7,453 nt of DNA, taken from assembly GCA_900771165.1 (NCBI GenBank), contig CAAGMX010000088.1:1-7453 (forward strand), written 5' to 3'. Both the position numbers and the translations under genes were made by a program. Source of the DNA: Victivallales bacterium. GTDB taxonomy: Bacteria > Verrucomicrobiota > Lentisphaeria > Oligosphaerales > Oligosphaeraceae. The number at the start of each line of letters is the position of its first letter. Positions within the stretch are counted from its first letter, which is position 1. The notes under the pieces are model-generated. The model saw nothing but the letters and a program-made list of their open reading frames with translations, did not search any database and had not been told where the DNA came from. Below, in pieces: positions 1 to 5,935 of the stretch.

Positions 1-120
1 CGGAACCCCCGGCAGGATCGAAATCGAATCCGAACCCCGCAGGGGTGGCAGGCCTGATTTCGACGGGGGTGAAGCATCGCGAGAACCCCCGGCGCCTCTA
101 GCCCCTCTAGAGGATCTAGC
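1..120. other. Left-edge region without a certain gene; possible 3' end of a plus-strand gene
   Basis: All three plus-strand frames are open at the left edge. Frame 1 stops at 55-57, frame 3 stops at 99-101, and frame 2 runs to the stop at 197-199, overlapping the 3' end of trmO. A gene entering from the left and converging on trmO is therefore possible, but I cannot choose a frame: none shows a recognisable motif, and frame 2 uses the rare-looking leucine codon CTA repeatedly. Two hairpins are visible: ACCCC (34-38) with GGGGT (42-46), and CGGGGGT (64-70) with ACCCCCG (85-91) around a 14-base loop. Neither is followed by a T run on either strand, so neither is a clear intrinsic terminator. 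The 11-mer GAACCCCCGGC occurs twice, at 3-13 and 83-93. Confidence 0.3.
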
Positions 121-135
121 CTATCTAGCCCCTAG
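98..135. repeat. Degenerate 9-base tandem repeat built on CTAG
   Basis: CTAG occurs at 98, 107, 116, 125 and 132, so the first four copies are spaced exactly 9 bases and the last 7. The units read CTAGCCCCT, CTAGAGGAT, CTAGCCTAT, then a shortened CTAGCCC, then CTAG. CTAG is generally an under-represented tetramer in bacterial genomes, so five in 38 bases is striking. The array covers the stop codon and last codons of trmO on the minus strand (stop at 121-123). Because the period is a multiple of three, it stays open in plus-strand frame 2. The function is unknown; it may be a small repeat expansion at a gene end. Confidence 0.6.
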
Positions 136-957
136 AATCTCCTTTCCTGCCGGGGAGAAATGCTGGAGGAAGGCGCGATGGAGATCCTTGTCTCCGTAGG
201 GATCGGGGGTGTTGGGGAGCAGTTCTTTTGGGGAGTAGGCGGAAAGGAGATCCAGGGCCAGGACCTGTTGTTTGTCCTCCTGGAGGAGGAAGGGGATTCT
301 CCAGGTGCGGTAGGCCAGGGCCCAGGTCCCCTGGGACGTCTTCTGGAGGCGGTGCCGTTTGGGGTCGTCGGGGGCCTCTCCCAGCTGTTCCCGGAGGAAC
401 TGGGGGAGACAGGCCAGGCCATGGTCTGCCAGCCAGCGGAGTTTTTCTTCCAGGGAGGGAGAGAGGGCCACGGTGTATTCTGGGAGGGTCTGTTCCCGGG
501 TCCATCCGGCGGAGGCCTGGGGGAAGGCGTCGGCGTAGGGGAGATAGGGTTTGATGTCCAGGATGGGGGTGCCGTCCAATAGGTCATGTCCCCGGACGAG
601 GAGGGTATGGTCGTGGATATCCAGGAGTTCCACGCAGGAGAGTCCCAGGGGGTTGGGGCGGTAGGGGGAGCGGGTGGCGAAGACGCCCACCTTTTGCCGG
701 GTATGCCGGGGAGGCTGGACCTTGGGATGCCAGTGTCCGGTGTTCTGGTGGAAGAGGAAGAGGAGCCAGAGGCGGGAGAAGCCCTTCAGTCCCTCCAGGG
801 CCATGTCGAAATGGTGTCCCGGGAAAAGTTCCAGCCATCCCAGATTGTCTTCGGCCAGTACGCCCTGGCGTGGTACGTCATAGGGATATTTGGCGTGGCC
901 GTGGAAGACGCCGATCGGGGTGAGGGCGGCGGGGGCGAGGGGATCGGGGGAAGTCAT
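121..957 (-). CDS. trmO: tRNA (adenine(37)-N6)-methyltransferase TrmO (TsaA/YaeB family)
   Basis: The 278-residue protein belongs to the TrmO family, SAM-dependent enzymes that N6-methylate t6A37 in threonine tRNAs in the cytoplasm. The family signature GVFATRSPYRPNPLGLS lies at residues 91-107, and the second conserved block, LDGTPILDIKPYLPYAD, at 127-143; both closely resemble the E. coli protein. The C-terminal part (about 155-278) is longer and more divergent than in the 235-residue E. coli enzyme. The start at 957 is chosen because homology begins soon after it and because its ATG overlaps the TGA of the upstream kinase gene (ATGA, 954-957), implying translational coupling. An open upstream extension to 1182 is only the shadow of that gene. 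The 3' end runs into the CTAG repeat, so the last residues (ILGAR) are repeat-derived. Confidence 0.93.
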   Translation of the reverse strand: MTSPDPLAPAALTPIGVFHGHAKYPYDVPRQGVLAEDNLGWLELFPGHHFDMALEGLKGFSRLWLLFLFHQNTGHWHPKVQPPRHTRQKVGVFATRSPYRPNPLGLSCVELLDIHDHTLLVRGHDLLDGTPILDIKPYLPYADAFPQASAGWTREQTLPEYTVALSPSLEEKLRWLADHGLACLPQFLREQLGEAPDDPKRHRLQKTSQGTWALAYRTWRIPFLLQEDKQQVLALDLLSAYSPKELLPNTPDPYGDKDLHRAFLQHFSPAGKEILGAR

Positions 958-2087
958 TTTCGGCAGAGGGTGACCCGTTGGGTCTGGGGGATCTCCTCCG
1001 GGGAGATGAGGAGGAGGTATCCGCCGCCCCCGGCTCCGGTGAGTTTCCAGCCCAGGGCCCGGCCCTGAAAGGCCTGGATGGCGTCCCGGACTTCCGGGGT
1101 GGCCATCTGGGGGAAGAGGGAGAGGGCCGCCTGGAAGGAGCGGGTGGTGGCCGAGGCCCAGCGCTCCAGATCCCGGGCGCAAATCCCTTCCCAGATTTCC
1201 TGGGAGGCCAGGGACAATTCCTGGATTCCCTGGGGGGTGAGCCGGGCCCCTTCCCGGGGATCATAGCTGAGGGGACGCTGGGGCAATGCCAGCAGATGGA
1301 GATGTTCCTCTACGAAATGGAGGGTCTCCTCCTCCGTGATGCTCTGGATTTCCACGGGCCAGGGATCTCCGCCCTGATAGAAGAGGCGGTTGATGCCGGG
1401 CAGCAGAAGGCCCAGCTGGTCCTGGGAGCCGGAGAGGTGGGGGCATCCCGGCGGATTCTCCAGGGCAAAGAGGGTCCTGGCCAGGGCGATGCGGTCACCG
1501 GCGGGAAGGACGCCCCGCCACAGCTCCATGGCCTTCTTCCGGGAGGAGGTGGCCAGGCCGCTGCGGTCCTGAAATTCCACGGTGGGCACCAGGGAGGCCG
1601 TGATGACCGGCCCCGGAACAATACGGCTGATATCCGGCTGGTCCAGCCAGCCGCCCCCCAGCTCCACCCGGTAGGGAATGGCACATTCCTGCCGCAGGGC
1701 AGTGGTGGAGCGGACGGGCAGGGCGCCATGGGGACGCCGCTTCCCCACCATCAGACGAATGCCCAGCTCCCGGCACAGGGCTTCCTTCTCCGCCGTCCAG
1801 CCGTCTCCGTTGACAAAGAGGATGTCGGGCCGGAGAGTCCGGATTTCCTCCAGGAAGTCCAGGTGCCCCTTGCCCTGGTTGATCCAGGCTTCCTTGACCC
1901 AGCGCAACGCCTGCACCATGTAGAGACGCTCTTCCTGGGGACACACCGTACGCCGCCCCTTCAGCTCCCAGACGGTCTGGTCCGAGCCGATGCCCACATA
2001 CAGGTCGCCGTGGCTTGCCGCCTCCTCCAGGAAAGCCACATGGCCGGAATGGAGCATGTCAAAGCAGCCGGAGACAAAGACTTTCAT
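954..2087 (-). CDS. Bifunctional sugar-phosphate nucleotidyltransferase / GHMP kinase fusion
   Basis: The protein has 377 residues and two domains. Residues 1-135 form a HIGH-superfamily nucleotidyltransferase like TagD and the C-terminal half of HldE: GCFDMLHSGH (7-16, active-site HSGH), GDLYVGIGSD (27-36) and RSTT (126-129). Residues 138-377 resemble a GHMP kinase of the HddA/fucokinase type: LGGGWLDQP (143-151), GLATSS (177-182, phosphate loop), GSQDQLG (220-226) and TGAGGGGYLL (350-359). The likely role is phosphorylation and nucleotide activation of a sugar or polyol (heptose- or fucose-like) for surface polysaccharide; the substrate cannot be read from sequence. The kinase domain is compact, with few residues between its first two motifs. 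The ATG at 2087 is chosen because homology starts there; a GTG at 2162 would add an unconvincing proline-rich extension. No Shine-Dalgarno site precedes 2087. The gene overlaps trmO by four bases. Confidence 0.82.
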   Translation of the reverse strand: MKVFVSGCFDMLHSGHVAFLEEAASHGDLYVGIGSDQTVWELKGRRTVCPQEERLYMVQALRWVKEAWINQGKGHLDFLEEIRTLRPDILFVNGDGWTAEKEALCRELGIRLMVGKRRPHGALPVRSTTALRQECAIPYRVELGGGWLDQPDISRIVPGPVITASLVPTVEFQDRSGLATSSRKKAMELWRGVLPAGDRIALARTLFALENPPGCPHLSGSQDQLGLLLPGINRLFYQGGDPWPVEIQSITEEETLHFVEEHLHLLALPQRPLSYDPREGARLTPQGIQELSLASQEIWEGICARDLERWASATTRSFQAALSLFPQMATPEVRDAIQAFQGRALGWKLTGAGGGGYLLLISPEEIPQTQRVTLCRK

Positions 2088-2299
2088 GGAAAAGGGAAAA
2101 TTGGGTGGCGAAAGAGAGAGGGGCGGGAATGGGGTTACTATAAGGCCGGTTACCTGCCACACCCAGGAAGAGGCGGCAAAGCCAGGAGGGGGCGGGAGGA
2201 TGGGAGGGATAAATTGTTATAACTACATTAGTATAAATATATTATAACATAATACAGAATACCCTAGAGTAGTGGGGCGTAAATTTTTCCTGTTTTTGT

Positions 2300-2329
2300 T
2301 TGACTTACAGTAACTCTAATGGGTAACGT
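2300..2329 (+). promoter_or_regulatory. Candidate MerR-type promoter with operator in the spacer
   Basis: The -35 hexamer TTGACT (2300-2305) and a weak -10 hexamer TAACGT (2324-2329) are separated by 18 bases. Between them lies an inverted repeat, TTACAGT-A-ACTCTAA (2305-2319), with 7-base arms, a 1-base centre and one mismatched pair. A dyad of the form TTAGAGT-N-ACTCTAA placed between a long-spaced -35 and -10 is characteristic of MerR-family activators, which untwist such promoters. It lies about 50 bases upstream of the MerR gene, so autoregulation and control of the whole operon are inferred. Confidence 0.65.
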
Positions 2330-2352
2330 ATGAAAAATTCCCGGAATTTCAT
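2330..2352 (+). repeat. Second dyad in the leader of the MerR gene
   Basis: AAATTCC (2335-2341) and GGAATTT (2343-2349) form a perfect inverted repeat around a single C. Allowing a two-base bulge (2333-2334), ATG (2330-2332) can pair with CAT (2350-2352), giving ten paired positions per side. It lies just downstream of the -10 hexamer and a few bases before the Shine-Dalgarno site AAGGAG (2358-2363). It could be a second protein-binding site or an mRNA leader hairpin. Confidence 0.4.
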
Positions 2353-2370
2353 AGGATAAGGAGCAAGATA

Positions 2371-2838
2371 ATGCTGAAGACATCATTGGCGAGTCTAACG
2401 GACCGGACGCCTCGGTACACCGTCAAGGAATTGGCGGAGAAGATGGGGCTTTCCCCCTATGCGGTGCGGTATTATGACAATGCGGGGTTGATTCCGGAGG
2501 TGCGTCGGTCTCCGGGGAACATCCGTCTTTTCTCCGACTACAACCTGGGCTGGTTGAAGCTGGTGCACTGTTTGCGGGCCACGGGGTTGCCGGTTTCCGA
2601 AGTGCGTCGGTACATTCGGATGTGTCAGGAGGGGGATGTCACCATTCCCCAGCGGGCGGCGCTCATTGTGGAGCAAGGGCGGAAGCTCAAAGCCCAGTTG
2701 GCGGTCTTGCGTCAGCAGATGGAGATTTTGGAGTACAAGAGGAAATACTATGAGGATTTGATGGCCCATAGGCGGGAGGACAGGTGCAATCCCGCCACCA
2801 TTTCCCAGGAGCCGGGAATTCTCCCCCCGGAGAAATAG
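2371..2838 (+). CDS. MerR-family transcriptional regulator (AdhR-like)
   Basis: The 155-residue protein has the MerR winged-helix DNA-binding domain: YTVKELAEKMGLSPYAVRYY (16-35), the wing segment RRSPGNIRLFSDYNLGWL (45-62) and LRATGLPVSEVRRYI (68-82). A dimerising coiled coil follows at about 92-130. The short C-terminal tail has no obvious ligand-binding domain, as in the AdhR/aldehyde-stress subgroup. Cys67 in VHCLRATG sits where I recall the redox-active Cys52 of Bacillus subtilis AdhR, suggesting a thiol-based sensor of electrophiles; this alignment is from memory. AAGGAG at 2358-2363 precedes the ATG by 7 bases. The gene is first in the plus-strand operon, 27 bases ahead of the next gene, and a MerR-type dyad lies in its promoter, so it probably controls itself and the downstream genes. 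Confidence 0.9.
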   Translation: MLKTSLASLTDRTPRYTVKELAEKMGLSPYAVRYYDNAGLIPEVRRSPGNIRLFSDYNLGWLKLVHCLRATGLPVSEVRRYIRMCQEGDVTIPQRAALIVEQGRKLKAQLAVLRQQMEILEYKRKYYEDLMAHRREDRCNPATISQEPGILPPEK

Positions 2839-2865
2839 GCCCTAAGGAACCACAAGGAGGAAACC

Positions 2866-3943
2866 ATGAAACGTGCTCTGTTCGGAAGTTTGGCCTTGGC
2901 AAGCGTCTCGTTGGCGGCGCCCTTGGCCGGGGAAGTCCTTTCTCCCAAGGAGAAGGCGTTGGTGTGCATCGGCGCGGCCACGGCCCAGGGAGGACAGGCG
3001 GCTCTGGAGGCCTCTTTTCAGCAGGGATTTCAGGCAGGAGTGACCCTGAACGAGGCCAAAGAACTGGTGGGACAGCTGTATGCCTACTGCGGATTCCCCC
3101 GGGCCCTGAATGCGGCCGCCACCTTGATGAAGGTCACGGAGGAATGGAAGCAAGCAGGAACTCCCCTGGACGAGGGGCCCGTCAATGGACCCATGCCTGC
3201 CGGAAGCTCCCTGGCCTTCGGCACGGAAAACCAGACGAGACTCTGCGGCGGCCCCGTGGATGGCCCCCTCTACCGGTTCCATCCCCAGCTGGACGAGTAT
3301 CTCAAGGCCCATCTCTTCGGAGATATCTTCGCCAGGGACAGCCTCTCCTGGCGCACCCGGGAACAGGTGACCATCGCCGCCCTGGCCGCCCGCCCTGAAA
3401 CCGCTCCCCAATTGCGCGCCCACATAGATTTGGGCAAGAAGAATGGCCTGACGGAGGAACAGGTGGAGGCCATTCTGCGATTGGTGCGCTGCCCCCAGGA
3501 TCCCGCCTTTCTGCCGCCAGACTGGTCTCCCTTCCCCGTGGGAGAGCCCAATGTGGCCTATGCCCGCTATTTCCAGGGGCGCAGTTTCCTTGCCCCGGTT
3601 TCCGGGGAGCCCGTGCCCGTGGCTGCCGTAACCTTCGCTCCAGGCTGCCGGAACAACTGGCACATTCACCATGCCCGCCAGGGCGGGGGGGCAGATCCTG
3701 ATGGTCACGGCGGGAGAGGGGTGGTACCAGGAATGGGGAGCCACTCCGCGACGGCTGCGTCCCGGGGAGACAGTGAACATCCCTGCCGGGGTCAAGCATT
3801 GGCACGGGGCAGGGCCCGATGGCTGGTTCCAGCATCTTGCCGTGGAGGTGCCGGGAAAGGAGGGACGCACGGAATGGCTTGAAGCGGTGGACGAGGCGGC
3901 CTATGTCCAGGCCACCCAGGAAGAAGAGACCACCACGCATTGA
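2866..3943 (+). pseudogene. Exported carboxymuconolactone decarboxylase-cupin protein, interrupted by a one-base frameshift
   Basis: The intact product would have 358 residues. It has a Sec signal peptide (1 to about 22, ending SLAAPLAG), a first CMD-like domain (about 25-92, ending near YCGFPRALNAAATLMKV), a second CMD domain (about 135-205, with HLFGDIFARDSLSWRTREQ at 149-167) and a cupin (about 232-335). The cupin metal motifs are WHIHH (265-269) and, after repair, PAGVKHWHG (306-314). As sequenced, the G7 run at 3685-3691 shifts the frame after residue 275; the open frame then stops at 3880-3882 with a 338-residue product lacking the second cupin motif. Skipping one G joins the cupin frame ending at 3943. 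The AhpD-type CxxC pair is absent, so peroxidase activity of that kind is unlikely. AAGGAGG (2854-2860) precedes the ATG by 5 bases. CMD-cupin proteins are often annotated near flavodoxins and MerR regulators; their substrates are poorly known. Confidence 0.85.
3685..3691 (+). other. G7 homopolymer at the frameshift in the CMD-cupin gene
   Basis: Seven consecutive G residues follow CAGGGC in the cupin coding sequence. Six would keep the frame (GGG GGG CAG ATC CTG), reading HHARQGGGQILMVTAGEG, which is the expected cupin motif 1 continuation; seven give a false tail. The shift sits between the His-x-His ligands and the Gln that takes the usual Glu position. A sequencing or assembly error, a true mutation, and a slippage-based on/off switch are all compatible with the sequence. 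Confidence 0.85.
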
Positions 3944-3967
3944 ACCCCAAAAAAGGAGAAAATCCTC

Positions 3968-4963
3968 ATGCCCATGAAACATTGGATGGTGTTGGCGGGA
4001 ATCCTGTCGGTCTTCTGCGCCCTAGCCAAGGAGAATCCGGGGGCGGCCACCTACCGGACCCATGAAGCGAAGGACGAAAACGCTCCCGTGGTCTACTTCA
4101 CCCGGGACATCTCTTCCCAGGGAATGCTCAAGCTCTTTCGGGCGCTGAACTGGACGCCCCAGGGCAAGACCGGCGTGAAGATCAGCACCGGGGAGCCCCC
4201 CGCCTCCCACTATCTCCAGCCCGCCCTCCTGAAGGACACGGTCCAGGCGGTGAAGGGCACCATTGTGGAATGCAACACCGCCTATGGGGGGAGCCGGGCC
4301 ACCAACGCCATGCACAAGCAGGTGGTGAAGGACCACGGCTTCCTGGAAATCGCCCCCTTTGACCTGCTGGACGAGGAGGGCTCCTATCCCATCCCTGTGC
4401 CCGGCGCCAAGCGCCTGGTGAAGGGGGACTTCGTGGGGCTCAACTTCAAGAACTACCAGTCCTACCTGGTCATTTCCCACTTCAAGGGCCATGCCATGGC
4501 GGGCTTCGGAGGAGCCATCAAAAATCTCTCCATTGGCTTTGGCAGCGGCACCTCCGCCAAGGAAAGCGGAAAGATCTACATCCATTCCGGCGGGTTGCGC
4601 ACTTCCGGCTCCTTCCGGGGAGAACAGCTGGCCTTCCTGGAATCCATGGCGGAGGCGGCCAAGGGAGTCTGCTATGCCATGAACGAAGGGCGCAACATCG
4701 CCTTCATCAATGTGCTGAACGCCTTGAGCGTGGACTGCGACTGCAATGGGAATCCCGCCGCCCCGGACATGCATGACATCGGCATGATGGCCTCCCTGGA
4801 TCCCCTGGCCATCGACCAGGCCAGCATTGACATGGTCTACCAGGCGAAGGACGCCGGCTCCCTCATCGAACGCATCGAATCCCGCCAGGGCCTCCATACC
4901 TTGGACTACGCCGCCGAGATTCAGCTGGGCAGCCGTGCCTACCGCCTGGTGGAACTTCCCTAG
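3968..4963 (+). CDS. Exported DUF362-domain protein lacking an iron-sulfur domain
   Basis: The 331-residue protein has a Sec signal peptide (1-20, cleavage likely after ALA) followed by a DUF362 domain. Its signatures are VKISTGEP (70-77), NTAYGGSR (103-110), SHFKGHAMAGFGGAIKNL (170-187) and SVDCDCNG (254-261). The 4Fe-4S ferredoxin insertion found in many DUF362 proteins after the SHFKGH block is absent; only short loops occupy 190-225. The C-terminal part (DIGMMASLDPLAIDQ, 270-284; LIERIESRQGLHTLDYA, 299-315) matches what I remember of the short DUF362 variant of gut anaerobes. The biochemical role of DUF362 is not established, so I assign none. AGGAG (3954-3958) favours the ATG at 3968 over the one at 3974. 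The TAG stop abuts the permease ATG directly, indicating tight coupling and probably joint function at the membrane. Confidence 0.87.
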   Translation: MPMKHWMVLAGILSVFCALAKENPGAATYRTHEAKDENAPVVYFTRDISSQGMLKLFRALNWTPQGKTGVKISTGEPPASHYLQPALLKDTVQAVKGTIVECNTAYGGSRATNAMHKQVVKDHGFLEIAPFDLLDEEGSYPIPVPGAKRLVKGDFVGLNFKNYQSYLVISHFKGHAMAGFGGAIKNLSIGFGSGTSAKESGKIYIHSGGLRTSGSFRGEQLAFLESMAEAAKGVCYAMNEGRNIAFINVLNALSVDCDCNGNPAAPDMHDIGMMASLDPLAIDQASIDMVYQAKDAGSLIERIESRQGLHTLDYAAEIQLGSRAYRLVELP

Positions 4964-5884
4964 ATGATTCTATCCGTCCTCCAGCGAGAAGCGGTCTATC
5001 TCTGGGCCTACTTCGACATCCAGCTGCGCCAGATCTTCGGCTACTGGGTGCTGGGCATGGTGCTGGGCTCCCTGGTGTCGGTCTTTGCCAAGGAGTGGCT
5101 TCATGGAAGGGCTGAGGGGGCGGCGCGGCGGTTTCCCTGGTGGCTGGGCATTGGGGCGGCCAGCCTGCTGGGCATCGCCTCTCCCCTCTGCCTGTATGGC
5201 ACCATCCCCCTCTGCGCCGCCTTCTCCCGAAAAGGACTCCAGGAGGATTTCCTGGCCGCCTTCATGGTCAGCAGCATCCTCCTGAATCCCCAGCTCCTCC
5301 TCTACAGCAGCGCCTTGGGCTGGTTCCTTCTGCTGACCCGCTTCCTGGCCACTTTCCTCTGCGGTGTGGTCGCCGGCATCCTGGTCCACTTCTTCTACAC
5401 CCTGCGGGGAAAGCTCTTCTTCTCCTTCCAGGGATTCGCTCCTCCCGCCAACCGGGATGTGGCCCCCGCCTGGCCCAAACGGCTCCTCTTCAATCTGGGA
5501 CGCAATCTCCGGGCGACGGGCCCCTGGTTTCTCCTGGGCGTCCTGCTTTCCGCCCTCTTCCAGCGCTACGTTCCCCCGGAGAGCGTGGGGCGCTTTCTGG
5601 GAAAAGGGAATGGAGGGTTTGGGGTGTTGATGGCGGCGGCCATGGGCGTGCCCTTGTATGTCTGCGGGGGAGGCACCATCCCCCTGATTCTCCAAGGATT
5701 GGCGGAGGGCATGAGTCCCGGGGCGGCGGCCGCCTTCATGATCACCGGCCCCGCCACCAAAATCACCAACCTGGGCGCCCTGAAGATCGTCCTGGGGGCG
5801 AAGCATTTCGCCCTGTACCTTCTCTCCATCCTTCTCTTCTCCCTGCTCCTGGGATGGGTGGTGAATCTTCTCCCCTTCTCTTAA
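4964..5884 (+). CDS. PF03773-family (ArsP/YraQ-like) membrane permease
   Basis: The 306-residue protein is very hydrophobic, with about eight likely membrane segments (around 25-42, 62-87, 95-115, 118-142, 185-200, 218-240, 250-268 and 280-303). It shows the two-fold internal repeat of this permease family: SPLCLYGTIPLCAAF (73-87) followed by AAFMVSSILLNPQ (98-110), and VPLYVCGGGTIPL (229-241) followed by AAAFMITGPATKITNLGAL (255-273). The relatives include ArsP organoarsenical efflux permeases and putative metal transporters, but the substrate here is unknown. The single cysteines beside each proline-rich loop (Cys78-like position Cys76, and Cys233) could contact a soft metal, metalloid or thiol. 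The ATG follows the DUF362 stop with no gap (TAGATG), and no strong Shine-Dalgarno site is seen, so translation is probably coupled. Confidence 0.85.
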   Translation: MILSVLQREAVYLWAYFDIQLRQIFGYWVLGMVLGSLVSVFAKEWLHGRAEGAARRFPWWLGIGAASLLGIASPLCLYGTIPLCAAFSRKGLQEDFLAAFMVSSILLNPQLLLYSSALGWFLLLTRFLATFLCGVVAGILVHFFYTLRGKLFFSFQGFAPPANRDVAPAWPKRLLFNLGRNLRATGPWFLLGVLLSALFQRYVPPESVGRFLGKGNGGFGVLMAAAMGVPLYVCGGGTIPLILQGLAEGMSPGAAAAFMITGPATKITNLGALKIVLGAKHFALYLLSILLFSLLLGWVVNLLPFS

Positions 5885-5935
5885 AGAAGGGAAAACGGAA
5901 TAGAAAACAACCCATACCCAATACAGGAAAATCCC

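Larger units (their letters stand above)
2088..2370. promoter_or_regulatory. Divergent intergenic regulatory region
   Basis: This 283-base gap separates the minus-strand kinase unit from the plus-strand operon. Its centre (about 2211-2260) is extremely AT-rich against GC-rich surroundings and contains several TATAAT-like hexamers on both strands, such as ATTATA at 2241-2246 (TATAAT on the minus strand), but none has a good -35 partner, so I do not assign a minus-strand promoter. TATAGT is also present on the minus strand at 2142-2137. GGTTAC occurs twice, 15 bases apart (2133-2138 and 2148-2153). The plus-strand promoter and the operator are listed separately. Confidence 0.6.

Noticed and set aside
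42..93. Possible tmRNA 5' end (GGGG, then ATTTCGACGGGGG, then a hairpin)
   Set aside because: The UUCGAC-GGG context resembles tmRNA starts, but no tag reading frame, pseudoknots or CCA-type 3' end follow on the plus strand, which soon becomes the trmO 3' end.
958..1182. N-terminal extension of TrmO upstream of 957
   Set aside because: Proline/glycine-rich, lies wholly inside the upstream kinase gene in another frame, and has no TrmO homology.
2088..2162. Upstream GTG start for the nucleotidyltransferase-kinase
   Set aside because: It would add 25 proline-rich residues before the MKVFVSGCFD start where family homology begins.
978..2222. 414-codon plus-strand open frame
   Set aside because: Low-complexity Gly/Pro/Gln-rich translation antisense to the clearly homologous nucleotidyltransferase-kinase gene; a GC-driven shadow.
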